Below, piece after piece: positions 16,606-24,311 of a DNA stretch of 64,000 bases. The notes under the pieces are model-generated. The model did no database searches. It worked only from the letters and a program-made list of their open reading frames with translations, and was not told where the DNA came from. How positions within the stretch are numbered: the first letter of the stretch is position 1; every line of letters starts with the position of its first letter. The DNA comes from Streptomyces sp. XY006 (GTDB lineage: Bacteria > Actinomycetota > Actinomycetes > Streptomycetales > Streptomycetaceae): assembly GCF_002237655.1 (NCBI RefSeq), contig NZ_NOKT01000002.1:62001-126000 (forward strand), written 5' to 3'. A program made the translations under genes and the position numbers.

Positions 16606-17493
16606 ATGGAGACCGCCGTGATCCGGTCGAAGGCACAGGTCGTCGAAGAGAACACCGAGGCCGGCACGGGTGACGGAGCGCTGCCGGGAGTCGTGGACCC
16701 GCGTTCCGTCGCCCCGAGGGACGCCCGCGCGCTGTCCCGCCAGTTCTTCCAGCGCCTGACGGAGCTCGAAGAAGGCACGCACGAGTACCAGTACGCGCGC
16801 AACACCCTGATCGAGATGAACATGTCGCTCGTGCGGTTCGCAGCCGGCCGCTTCCGGGGCCGCGGCGACGACATGGAGGACATCGTCCAGACCGGCATGA
16901 TCGGTCTGATCAAGGCCATCGACCGGTTCGAGCTGTCGCGCGAGGTCGAGTTCACCTCCTTCGCGCTGCCGTACATCGTCGGTGAGATCAAGCGGTTCTT
17001 CCGGGACACCACGTGGGCCGTGCACGTGCCGCGGCGGCTGCAGGAGCTGCGCGTGGAGCTCGCCAAGGCGCGCGAGGAGCTGGCGAGCCGGCTGGACCGC
17101 GAGCCGACGGTCGCCGAGCTGGCCACGCTGATGAACATCTCCGAGAAGGAGGTCGTCGAGGGGCAGATCGCCTCCAACGGCTACAACTCCTCCTCGCTGG
17201 ACGCCGCCCTCACGGGCGACGGGCCCGAGGGCGGCGAGGCGGTCCTGGCCGACTTCATCGGGGTGGAGGAGGACGGGCTGCGGCTCGTCGAGGACTTCCA
17301 CTCGCTGGCCCCGCTGATGGCGGAGCTCAGCGAGCGCGACCGGCAGATCATCCATATGCGGTTCGTGGAGGAGGCCACCCAGGCGGAGATCGGCGAGCGG
17401 CTGGGCTGCTCCCAGATGCACGTCTCGCGCCTGATCAAGCGGATCATCACCCGGCTGCGGCAGGGGATGCTGGGCGAGCTGGGCTGCGCCTGA
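16606..17493 (+). CDS. sigL: RNA polymerase sigma factor, SigB/SigF/SigG family (SigL-like)
   Basis: 295 residues, a group-3 sigma-70 protein. Region 2 is clear (NMSLVRFAAGRFRGRGDDMEDIVQTGMIGLIKAIDRF..VEFTSFALPYIVGEIKRFFRD as separate blocks). Region 3 begins at VPRRLQELRVELAKA, and region 4 has the helix-turn-helix ATQAEIGERLGCSQMHVSRLIKRI. This is the stress/sporulation SigB-like class controlled by RsbW-type anti-sigma kinases. The location beside clpP3P4-popR matches sigL (SCO7278) of S. coelicolor, from memory. A SigB-type promoter precedes it and a strong terminator follows. The convergent RsbW-like gene at 17740 is a plausible, unproven partner. Confidence 0.88.
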   Translation: METAVIRSKAQVVEENTEAGTGDGALPGVVDPRSVAPRDARALSRQFFQRLTELEEGTHEYQYARNTLIEMNMSLVRFAAGRFRGRGDDMEDIVQTGMIGLIKAIDRFELSREVEFTSFALPYIVGEIKRFFRDTTWAVHVPRRLQELRVELAKAREELASRLDREPTVAELATLMNISEKEVVEGQIASNGYNSSSLDAALTGDGPEGGEAVLADFIGVEEDGLRLVEDFHSLAPLMAELSERDRQIIHMRFVEEATQAEIGERLGCSQMHVSRLIKRIITRLRQGMLGELGCA

Positions 17494-17524
17494 CGCCGGC
17501 GGCGGACCGGCAGACGGCGGACCA

Positions 17525-17570
17525 GCGGGTGCCGTCCCACACGCGGGAGTGGGACGGCACCCGCTTCTTT
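17525..17570 (+). terminator. Strong intrinsic terminator after sigL
   Basis: A perfect 15-bp stem, GCGGGTGCCGTCCCA (17525-17539) and TGGGACGGCACCCGC (17550-17564), with a 10-nt loop and followed by TTCTTT on the plus strand. It lies 31 bp past the sigL stop. Confidence 0.85.
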
Positions 17571-17620
17571 GTCTGCTTCGCCGGGCTTGCACCGAGCAAG
17601 GTCTCGGAAGGGAGCGCGGC

Positions 17621-17700
17621 CTCGGAACCCAGCAGGGATTCGGAACCGAGCAGGGGCACGGGACCGAGCAGGGGTTCGGAGCCGAGCAGGGCTTCGGACC
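17621..17700. repeat. 18-bp intergenic tandem repeat
   Basis: Four 18-bp units of the form TTCGGAACCGAGCAGGGG (17621-17638, 17639-17656, 17657-17674, 17675-17692), plus a partial fifth. They lie between the sigL terminator and the end of the RsbW-like gene. No annotated protein reads through them. On the minus strand they would encode LLGSE-type hexapeptides, but in a frame not connected to any gene. Confidence 0.75.
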
Positions 17701-17739
17701 GGTGTGTGTGAGGGGCTGTTCGAGGCTCCGGGCGGCGGC

Positions 17740-18195
17740 TTACTCCGCGGTCAGCGGCAGCACGGCCCGCACCCGTTTGCCCACCGGCACCCGCTCCACG
17801 CTGACCTGCTCCGCGAGCGCGTGGACGATCTCCAGGCCGTGGCGGCCGACGCGCTCGGGGTCGCGGGGGAAGATACGGGGCAGGGCGGAGCTGCTGTCGT
17901 AGACCGACACGGTCACGGCGGTGTCCGTGCCGACGAGCTCCAGGATGTACGGCCCGTTGCTGTGCCGGTCGGCGTTGGTGACGAGCTCGCTCACCACGAG
18001 CTGCACCGCGCCGTCGACGCGCTCGTCGACACGCGCGCACCACTCGGTGCGCAGCTGGTCGAGGAAGAGCGCGGCGAACGACCGCGCCTCGGCGATGCAT
18101 CCCTGCTCGCCGGAGTAGTGTGCCGCCCGCCTCAGCGGTTCCACGGGCACGTCGAAACCAGTCGGTATCACTGCCCCGTCCACGTGGTCGATCAT
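17740..18195 (-). CDS. RsbW/SpoIIAB-like ATP-binding protein (anti-sigma kinase family)
   Basis: 151 residues from the ATG at 18195. It is a GHKL/HATPase_c_2 domain: N-box QLVVSELVTNADRHS near residue 75 and G2 region VGRHGLEIVHALAEQV near 120. The G1 region is unusual (VSVYDSSSALP), because the usual D-x-G glycine is replaced by Ser. Streptomyces has dozens of such proteins; some bind SigB-type sigma factors and phosphorylate STAS antagonists. It is convergent with the sigL-like gene, so pairing is plausible but not shown. Confidence 0.8.
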   Translation of the reverse strand: MIDHVDGAVIPTGFDVPVEPLRRAAHYSGEQGCIAEARSFAALFLDQLRTEWCARVDERVDGAVQLVVSELVTNADRHSNGPYILELVGTDTAVTVSVYDSSSALPRIFPRDPERVGRHGLEIVHALAEQVSVERVPVGKRVRAVLPLTAE

Positions 18196-18380
18196 ACTTT
18201 TCTCTCTGGGATGCCGGACTGGCCGGACGCTCTGCACCAGTGCTCGTACCCCGAGTCTCCCTGTGCAGTCCTGGCAGTCTCGGCCCGTGCGGTGCCCGGG
18301 GCATTGTCCCCCGTACACGGGGCACCCGGAAGGGCACGGGGCCGGCCGACGGTGGCCGGGCGGATCACCGGAGGTGCGCG

Positions 18381-18521
18381 GTGGCCTGGTGGGTATGGCT
18401 GGTCGTAGTGATCGCGGCGCTCGGCGCGCTCCTGGCGGTGACGCTCGCCGTGCAGGCCGGACGGAGGTCCGGGACGGTGATCGCGGTACGGCGCAGGCCC
18501 GGCGGGAAGGGGCTGCGATGA
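18381..18521 (+). CDS. Small single-span membrane protein
   Basis: 46 residues from a GTG with GGAGG just upstream. It consists of one hydrophobic helix (WWVWLVVVIAALGALLAVTL, residues 3-22) and a basic tail (RRSGTVIAVRRRPGGKG). The stop overlaps the next start as ATGA, so it is translationally coupled to the PRC-barrel gene. The N-out, basic-in topology follows from the positive-inside rule. Function is unknown; it may anchor or recruit the PRC-barrel proteins. Confidence 0.7.
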   Translation: MAWWVWLVVVIAALGALLAVTLAVQAGRRSGTVIAVRRRPGGKGLR

Positions 18522-19099
18522 ACGAGCTGATGGCCGCGCGCAGCCTGACGACCCTGCCGGTGGTCACCCTCGGCGGTGACGCCGTCGCGCAGATCAAGGA
18601 CACCGTCTTCGACGCTGCCGCCGGGCGCGTCACCGGGTTCACGCTCAGCGGCCGCGGGCTGCTGTCGGGCCCGCTGAAGCAGAGCCTGCCCTGGGCGGGG
18701 GTGCATGCGCTGGGCCGGGACGCCGTCATGGTCCGGGACCCCTTGGCGCTGCAGGACACGTCCGTCGTGGTGGCGCGCCGCGAGGCCCAGCAGGGCCGGG
18801 TGCTGCACGCCAAGGTGCTCACGGACGAGGGCGCCGAGGTCGGCACGGTGCTCGACGTGGTCGTCGAGGGCGGCACCAGCGGCCGGGTCGTGGGCTTCCG
18901 GATCGCCGCGGCCAAGGCGCTGGTGCGCGGCTCCCGGCGCCGTCGCCACCGGGTGTACGTGCCGCGGGGCGAGACGCTCGCCGTCTCCGGACGGGCGCTG
19001 GTCATCCCCGCCGACGCGGTCCGCTACGTCGCCGACGACCTGGCGGAGTTCACCGCCCGGGTCGGCGCCTTCCGGAACGAACGCGAAGGGACGCCGTGA
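18518..19099 (+). CDS. PRC-barrel domain protein (two barrels)
   Basis: 193 residues beginning in the ATGA overlap with the small membrane gene. Two PRC-barrel-like halves are visible: residues 5-85 (ARSLTTLPVVTLGGDAVAQIKDTVFDAAAGRVTGFTL..LPWAGVHALGRDAVMV) and 90-170 (GRVLHAKVLTDEGAEVGTVLDVVVE). PRC barrels are small beta modules found in the photosynthetic reaction centre H subunit and in RimM, where they mediate protein or RNA contacts. The role here is unknown. The stop overlaps the next gene (GTGA). Confidence 0.78.
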   Translation: MNELMAARSLTTLPVVTLGGDAVAQIKDTVFDAAAGRVTGFTLSGRGLLSGPLKQSLPWAGVHALGRDAVMVRDPLALQDTSVVVARREAQQGRVLHAKVLTDEGAEVGTVLDVVVEGGTSGRVVGFRIAAAKALVRGSRRRRHRVYVPRGETLAVSGRALVIPADAVRYVADDLAEFTARVGAFRNEREGTP

Positions 19100-19512
19100 C
19101 GATGCTGTTCTCCGAGGCACGGGGGCTGCCGGTGCTGACGCTGGACGACGCGGAGGAACTCGGCACGGTGAAGGCGCTGACGGTCGACGCCGTCTCCGGA
19201 GTGGTCACGCACGTCCGGGTGCGGGGCCCGCACCGCAGGGAGACCGTGCTGCCGTGGGGCGCGCTGCACGCCCTGGGCCCGGACGCCGTGCTGGTGCGCT
19301 CGGCCGCGGCGCCGGCCGAGGTACCGCCCCACCACGAGCTGCCGGGCCTGCGGATCCTCGCCGAGACGGGCGACCAGCTCGGCACCGTCCAGGACGTCGC
19401 GTTCGAACCGGGCACCGGCCGCCTGGAAGCGGTCCTCACCGCCCACGGCGACCTGCCGGCCGACCGGCTGCTCGGACTGGGCGGGTACGCCCTGGTGGTC
19501 CGGGCCGGCTAG
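19096..19512 (+). CDS. PRC-barrel domain protein, second copy
   Basis: 138 residues from the GTG at 19096 (an alternative ATG lies at 19102). Like its neighbour it has two PRC-like repeats: SEARGLPVLTLDDAEELGTVKALTVDAVSGVVTHV..LPWGALHALGPDAVLV and LPGLRILAETGDQLGTVQDVAFE. The shared LPW-x-HALG-DAV motif shows that the two genes arose by duplication. It closes a three-gene overlapping operon with the small membrane protein. Confidence 0.78.
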   Translation: MTMLFSEARGLPVLTLDDAEELGTVKALTVDAVSGVVTHVRVRGPHRRETVLPWGALHALGPDAVLVRSAAAPAEVPPHHELPGLRILAETGDQLGTVQDVAFEPGTGRLEAVLTAHGDLPADRLLGLGGYALVVRAG

Positions 19513-19564
19513 CGCCCGCATTGCACGCGCCGGCCAGGGCCCGCCCCGGGCCGCCGGGATTCGT

Positions 19565-20746
19565 TCAGGACGCCGGGGCCTGGTCCGTCGTTCCGCCGCC
19601 CGTGCCGCTGCTCGTACCGCTTCCGGTGCCGCTGCCCGTGTCGCTGCCGGGCGGCGGCGGGGACTCGGACGAGGGCGGCTCGCTGGGCGAGTCCGGCGAG
19701 GTCTCCGTCTTCGTCTCCGTCTCCGAGGACGGCGGTTCGGTCGTCGGCGGCCCCGTCGACGTCGTCGAGTCGGTCGGTGACGTCGGCGTGGTGACGCTCA
19801 CCGACGGAGACGGCTTGTCCGGCTTCTCGGTCTTGCGGTCCTTCTTGCCCGTGTCGCCCTTGTGCCGCTCGAACCACTGGCCGTCGGGCTCGCACATGAC
19901 GAACACCTCGACCGGCTCGGGCGCGGGCGTGACCATGACCACCTTGGCACCGTCGTAACCGGGCCACTCCTCACCGGTCGTCTTCGGGGCGGTCTGCTGG
20001 GCGACCGGCGGGGAGAGCGGGTTGCCGCAGGCGCAGCGCACCCGGGGCACGCCGCGGTCGTCGACGAGGACGGCCGTGCCGGTCTGGAGGACGGCCTGGT
20101 AGCTGGTGGCGGCGCCGTCCTTGTAGCCGTGGTTGGTGACCCGGGTGTCCATCCGCAGCTGCACCGGGGTGAGCGAGCGCAGATAGGCGGGCACGTCGGA
20201 GGTTTCGACGCGGACGACCGAGGCGAAGGCCCGCTGCTTGTCCGGGGCCCCCTCGAAGTACGTGATCTGCTTCTCCACGTCGCAGCTGGCCACGTTGCGG
20301 GTGCCGCCGTAGAGGCCGGGTGCGCCGCCCTGCACGCCCTGGACGGTGTTCTGCGGGGCCAGCTCGGTGGGCGAGGGCGAGACCGGCGAGGCGGAGCTCT
20401 GCTCGGCCGTCGACTCGGTGAACGGGTCGGGTCCGGTGTCGGCGGCGGGCTGCAGGAAGATCTCGCCCTGGGACGTGCTGGTGCCGCCGTCGGACGCGCC
20501 GGTGCCGCCGCTGTCCGGCCGGGACAGCACGACGGCGATGATCACGGCGGCCACCACGGCGGTGGCGATGATCGCGACCCGGGGCACCGACCCCCACCAG
20601 GGGCGGCGCGGCTCCGGGCCCTCGCCGCCCCCGCCGCCGGTCGGCTCGGAGGGCGGGCCGCCTCCGGGCGGCGGCTGGGAGGGGCCCGACAGCGGGCCGG
20701 AGGGAGGTCCTGTGGGGCGGCCGGACGACGGCGGTTCGACGCTCAC
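19565..20746 (-). CDS. DUF6777-domain membrane-anchored protein
   Basis: 393 residues from a GTG at 20746. The N-terminal cytoplasmic tail is Pro/Gly-rich (residues 1-48). A single membrane helix follows (VAIIATAVVAAVIIAVVLS, about 55-73), then an extracytoplasmic domain (about 90-290) with conserved Cys residues (NVASCDVEKQ; VRCACGNPLSPP; FVMCEPDG). The last 100 residues are a Ser/Thr/Pro/Glu-rich and Gly-Ser-Thr wall-spanning tail. The central domain matches what is called DUF6777 in streptomycetes; its function is unknown. Divergent from the streptophobe gene. Confidence 0.75.
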   Translation of the reverse strand: MSVEPPSSGRPTGPPSGPLSGPSQPPPGGGPPSEPTGGGGGEGPEPRRPWWGSVPRVAIIATAVVAAVIIAVVLSRPDSGGTGASDGGTSTSQGEIFLQPAADTGPDPFTESTAEQSSASPVSPSPTELAPQNTVQGVQGGAPGLYGGTRNVASCDVEKQITYFEGAPDKQRAFASVVRVETSDVPAYLRSLTPVQLRMDTRVTNHGYKDGAATSYQAVLQTGTAVLVDDRGVPRVRCACGNPLSPPVAQQTAPKTTGEEWPGYDGAKVVMVTPAPEPVEVFVMCEPDGQWFERHKGDTGKKDRKTEKPDKPSPSVSVTTPTSPTDSTTSTGPPTTEPPSSETETKTETSPDSPSEPPSSESPPPPGSDTGSGTGSGTSSGTGGGTTDQAPAS

Positions 20747-20927
20747 GAGCTCTTCTTCCCGCGTGGGTTCTGGTGCGACCTGTGCACAACCGGGCTGGTT
20801 GATCCCGGTTCATTCGTCTTTCTCCACTATGTGTTCATTGTGTGCTCCGGTCCCAGGGGCCCCGCAAGCCGACGCGGACGGACCCGCCCGGCGGGCGCCC
20901 GGCACGGGTGCTGCTTAGCGTGGCAGC

Positions 20928-22226
20928 GTGAGTTCGCGCACCCCTTCCGGCCAGGTCCGACCGTCCGGTGAGCGGGCCGTCGCCCGCCACGGCTGGGCGC
21001 ACGCCCTCGTCACGGTGGTCGGCGCGCTGCTGGCCATGGCGGTGGTCTCCGCCCTCGGCCTCTGGGCGGCCGGGGCCGCGGATCTTCCCGACGGCGCGTT
21101 CGTCCCGGTGGTCGCGGCGACCGTGGTCACCGCCGTCGGCGGCACCGTGAGACTCTCCGGGAGCGCCGGCGATCTCGCCGACACCCAGGCGGACCTGACG
21201 GTGATCCCGCTGTCCGTGACGCTGACCGGGGCGCTGGTCGTCGCCTGGGGCTTCCTGCGGCCCCTGCGGCACCGCGCGGTCGCCGGCACGGCGGAACTGG
21301 CCGGCTGGGCCGCCCGGGTCGCCGCCCTGTGGCTGCTCGCACTGATCGGCGTGACGCTCGCCGCCCGCCACACGTTCGACATCTCCCTGGGCGACGACGC
21401 GCTGGGCGAACTGGGTGACCTGTTCGGCGCCTCGCCCCGGATCGGCTTCACCACGGACGTCCCCCTGTCCGTGTTCGTCGGGGTGGTGTGGCTGGCCGGG
21501 GTGCTGGTGCTCGCCCTGCTGGTGTCGCGCCGGGCCCCGCTGCCGGGCGGGCTGCTGCGCTTCCAGACGTCCGTGCGGCCGGCCGCGTACGCGATGGTCG
21601 CGCTGCTGCTGGCGTACGTCGCGCTCGGCCTGGTGATCGCCCTGATCGTGGCGGCGACCCGGGGGCACGCGGCGGAGACGTTCGCGGTGATCCTGCTGGG
21701 CCTGCCCAACCTGACGTGGCCGGCGCTGACCATCGGCATGGGCGCCACCTGGAACGGCAGGGTGGAGGGCCCGTTCGGGCTGCCCATGCCGCACGTGCTG
21801 GACGAGGTGCTGCGCACCCCGGACGTGTCCGAACTGAACCTGCGGACGCTCTCGGAGCACGACGGCCGGGTGTGGTGGCTGCTGGTCGCCGCGGTCGTGC
21901 TGCTGCTGGCCGCCGCGTTCGTGATGGCGGTCCGTTCGCCGGCGCGGGTGCGGGCCTGGCAGCACGCCGTGCACATGGCGGTCGCGCTCGCCCTGACGGT
22001 CTTCATGATCTGCCTCGTCGGGCGCGTCTCCGCGCACTACGGGCTGTCGGTGCTCGGCATCGGCGACCTGGGCGGCGGTCTCGCGGGCGAGTTGTTCCTG
22101 CGGCCCCGGCTGTGGGGCGCGGTCGGGCTGGCCGTGCCGTGGGGGCTGGTGACCGGGTTCGCCGGGGCGCTGCTGGCGCGGCACGTCCGGCGGCGGGGTC
22201 AGGTGCGCTCGGACGAACCGGCCTGA
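20928..22226 (+). CDS. 'Streptophobe' family polytopic membrane protein
   Basis: 432 residues from a GTG. About nine to ten hydrophobic segments are spread along the chain, for example ALVTVVGALLAMAVVSALGL, FVPVVAATVVTAVGG, AAYAMVALLLAYVALGLVIA, LLVAAVVLLLAAAFVMAV and GAVGLAVPWGLVTGFAGALL. A central loop (LNLRTLSEHDGRVW) is outside the membrane. The family is restricted to streptomycetes and relatives and has no known function. It usually sits next to the DUF6777 and kinase genes seen here (from memory). Convergent with the kinase gene, 7 bp apart. Confidence 0.8.
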   Translation: MSSRTPSGQVRPSGERAVARHGWAHALVTVVGALLAMAVVSALGLWAAGAADLPDGAFVPVVAATVVTAVGGTVRLSGSAGDLADTQADLTVIPLSVTLTGALVVAWGFLRPLRHRAVAGTAELAGWAARVAALWLLALIGVTLAARHTFDISLGDDALGELGDLFGASPRIGFTTDVPLSVFVGVVWLAGVLVLALLVSRRAPLPGGLLRFQTSVRPAAYAMVALLLAYVALGLVIALIVAATRGHAAETFAVILLGLPNLTWPALTIGMGATWNGRVEGPFGLPMPHVLDEVLRTPDVSELNLRTLSEHDGRVWWLLVAAVVLLLAAAFVMAVRSPARVRAWQHAVHMAVALALTVFMICLVGRVSAHYGLSVLGIGDLGGGLAGELFLRPRLWGAVGLAVPWGLVTGFAGALLARHVRRRGQVRSDEPA

Positions 22227-22233
22227 CCGGGCG

Positions 22234-23226
22234 CTAGTTCCTCCGTACGAAGACCGGTTCGGCCCAGCGCGGGGGCTGCCTGGGCGGCTCCGGCCCGCCC
22301 TGCGGCCGCCCCTCCCCGCGCGGGGAAGGCCGTACGGTCACGGCCTCGCCGCCGGTCGTCGCGGCCCGCAGCGCGGCCACGAACTCCAGGCAGGACGCGT
22401 ACCGGTCGTCGGGGCTCTTGGCGAGGGCCTTGGCGAAGACCGGGTCGGCCTGCGGGGCGATGTCGGGCCGGGACGCGGTGAGCGGGGGCGGGTCGTCGTA
22501 CTGGTGGGCCCACAGCAGGGCCATGTCGTCGTCGCGCTGGAAGGGCGGATGGCCGGTCAGGACCTCGTAGACGACGCAGGCGAACCCGTAGACGTCGCAG
22601 CGGGCGTCGACCGGTTTGCCGGAGATCTGCTCGGGGGCGACGTAGTCGAGCGTGCCGACGAACTGGCCGACCGTGGTGAAGCCGGTCAGCGACAGGGACT
22701 TCTTGGTCAGGCCGAAGTCGGTGAGGTAGACGTGCTCGGGGTGGTCGCTGTCGGTGCCGCGGGCGACGAGGATGTTGCCGGGTTTGACGTCGCGGTGCAC
22801 CAGGCCGTGTTCGTGTGCCGCGTCGAGCGCGGAGGCGACCTGGGCGGCGACGCGGACGGCGGTGGGGGGCGGCAGGGGGCCCTCGCGGTCGAGGACGTGG
22901 CGCAGGTCGCTGCCGGGGACGTAGCGCATGGCGATGTAGAGCACGCCGTCCGTCTCGCCCGCCTCGAAGACGGGCACGATGTGCGGGTGGTCGATGGCGG
23001 CGGCGGCCCGGGACTCGTGGGTGAAGCGGCGCCGGAAGGTGTCGTTGCGGGCGAGTTCCGGGGCGAGCAGCTTCAGGGCGACGGTGCGTTCCAGGCGCAG
23101 GTCGCGGGCCCGGTAGACGACGGCCATGCCGCCGCGCCCGATCTCCTGCTCGATCCGGTACCCGGCGATCTGCCGCCCGATCAGCTCGGAGGGCCGCCCC
23201 GAGAACAGGCTCGTCTCGCGGGTCAA
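22234..23226 (-). CDS. Soluble Ser/Thr protein kinase (PknF-like context)
   Basis: 330 residues, a Hanks-type kinase with every key element: glycine loop IGRGGMAVVYRARD, catalytic Lys52 (VALKLL), catalytic loop VHRDVKPGNIL, DFG (LTDFGLTKK), activation segment ending GTLDYVAPEQ and the CDVYGFACVVYEVLTG region. There is no membrane span or sensor domain, only a Pro/Arg-rich tail of about 50 residues. The start appears to be a TTG inside the TTGA that ends the upstream gene, so it is translationally coupled. The context is a kinase with its likely substrate (TRVV-repeat protein) and an FHA-domain reader (ABC exporter) in one operon. Confidence 0.9.
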   Translation of the reverse strand: MTRETSLFSGRPSELIGRQIAGYRIEQEIGRGGMAVVYRARDLRLERTVALKLLAPELARNDTFRRRFTHESRAAAAIDHPHIVPVFEAGETDGVLYIAMRYVPGSDLRHVLDREGPLPPPTAVRVAAQVASALDAAHEHGLVHRDVKPGNILVARGTDSDHPEHVYLTDFGLTKKSLSLTGFTTVGQFVGTLDYVAPEQISGKPVDARCDVYGFACVVYEVLTGHPPFQRDDDMALLWAHQYDDPPPLTASRPDIAPQADPVFAKALAKSPDDRYASCLEFVAALRAATTGGEAVTVRPSPRGEGRPQGGPEPPRQPPRWAEPVFVRRN

Positions 23227-24305
23227 CGGCCGTCACCCTCGCGCGACACGATGCGCGTGGGTTCGTGCCCCACGACCCGTGTGGCCGGCGCCCCACCCGC
23301 CCGCTCCCCTTCCTCCCCCGCCGCGACGTCCTCTCCGGACCCCGCCCGCGTGGGCTCCGGGGCCGGGGGCGTCTCGACGTCCTCGGGAGACACCACTCGC
23401 GTGGGCTCCGGGGCCGGGGGCGTCTCGGCCTCCTCGGGCGACACCACCCGGGTCGGCTCGGGCGCCGCGGGAGACGGACCATCGGGCGCGACGACCCGCG
23501 TCGGCTCCGGGGCCGGTGGCGTCTCAGGGGACACCACCCGCGTCGGCTCCGGAGCCGGGCGCGGCTCGGGTGTCTCAGGAGTCACCACCCGCGTCGGCTC
23601 GGGCGCCGGGGGCGGCGCGGTCTCCTCCGGGGGCACCACGCGGGTCGGGTCGGGGGCCGCGGGGGTGATCGGTCCCTCCGGGGGCACCACGCGGGTCGGG
23701 GGCGCGTCCGGCGGCCGGGACGGCCGCGCGGCGCGGGGCGGCTCGGCCGGGTCCTCCGCCGTCACCACCCGGGTGGGCGGACGCGCCGGCGGGGTCGCGG
23801 CCGGCCGGTGCTCCGGGTCGCTGCGGGGCGTCTCGTCCGTCGCGTACGTGGTGAGCCGCGTGCCGTCGGCGTACACCCAGTGCCCGTGGGCGGCGTCGTA
23901 GAGCCACATGGACTCGCCGTCGACCACGACGCCGATGCGCAGTCCGCGGGTGCGGGTGCGGAAGGACTCGCCGTCGAGTCCCTCCGTGAGGTCCTCGACC
24001 GCGGAGCGGTAGCGCGCGAGGGCGTCCTCCGCGCGGGCCAGCAGCGGACGCGGATCGGCGGTGCGGGTCAGCGGTCCGTCGGTGGTGGGGGGATCCTGCG
24101 GCACGGCGACCAGCCGGCGTCCGTCGACCCAGGCGGACCAGCCGTTGAAGCACAGCACGTGCCCCCAGTCGCCCTGCCGTTCGAGCAGCTGCACCGGCAG
24201 CAGCGGATCGAGGTCCACGGTGGGCCGCGCGGTGTCGGGAGCCTCCCAGGCCGGCATCCCGTGCTGCGGGACGACGTGCGTGGGCCGGAAGCCGGGAGTC
24301 GTCAT
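23223..24305 (-). CDS. SH3-like protein with a multi-copy TRVV repeat tail (probable phospho-scaffold)
   Basis: 360 residues. The N-terminus contains a small SH3-like beta domain (VQLLERQGDWGHVLCFNGWSAWVDGRRLV split here across residues 37-67) and a helical segment. A second small domain follows near 120-155 (GVVVDGESMWLYDAAHGHWVY). From about residue 165 the chain is disordered Pro/Glu-rich sequence with nine TRVV motifs, mostly as EPTRVVSPE, plus variants TRIV, TRAG and THVV. A Thr with Val/Ile at +3 in an acidic, Pro-rich setting is the type of site recognised by FHA domains after phosphorylation. The neighbours are a kinase and a double-FHA exporter. The phosphorylation itself is inferred. 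Confidence 0.8.
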   Translation of the reverse strand: MTTPGFRPTHVVPQHGMPAWEAPDTARPTVDLDPLLPVQLLERQGDWGHVLCFNGWSAWVDGRRLVAVPQDPPTTDGPLTRTADPRPLLARAEDALARYRSAVEDLTEGLDGESFRTRTRGLRIGVVVDGESMWLYDAAHGHWVYADGTRLTTYATDETPRSDPEHRPAATPPARPPTRVVTAEDPAEPPRAARPSRPPDAPPTRVVPPEGPITPAAPDPTRVVPPEETAPPPAPEPTRVVTPETPEPRPAPEPTRVVSPETPPAPEPTRVVAPDGPSPAAPEPTRVVSPEEAETPPAPEPTRVVSPEDVETPPAPEPTRAGSGEDVAAGEEGERAGGAPATRVVGHEPTRIVSREGDGR

Positions 24306-24311
24306 GGGCCC

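Noticed and set aside
23300..23790. Spaced DNA repeats that resemble a CRISPR array
   Set aside because: The repeats are in frame with the TRVV motif, have spacers of variable coding sequence and lie inside a gene; no cas genes are present.
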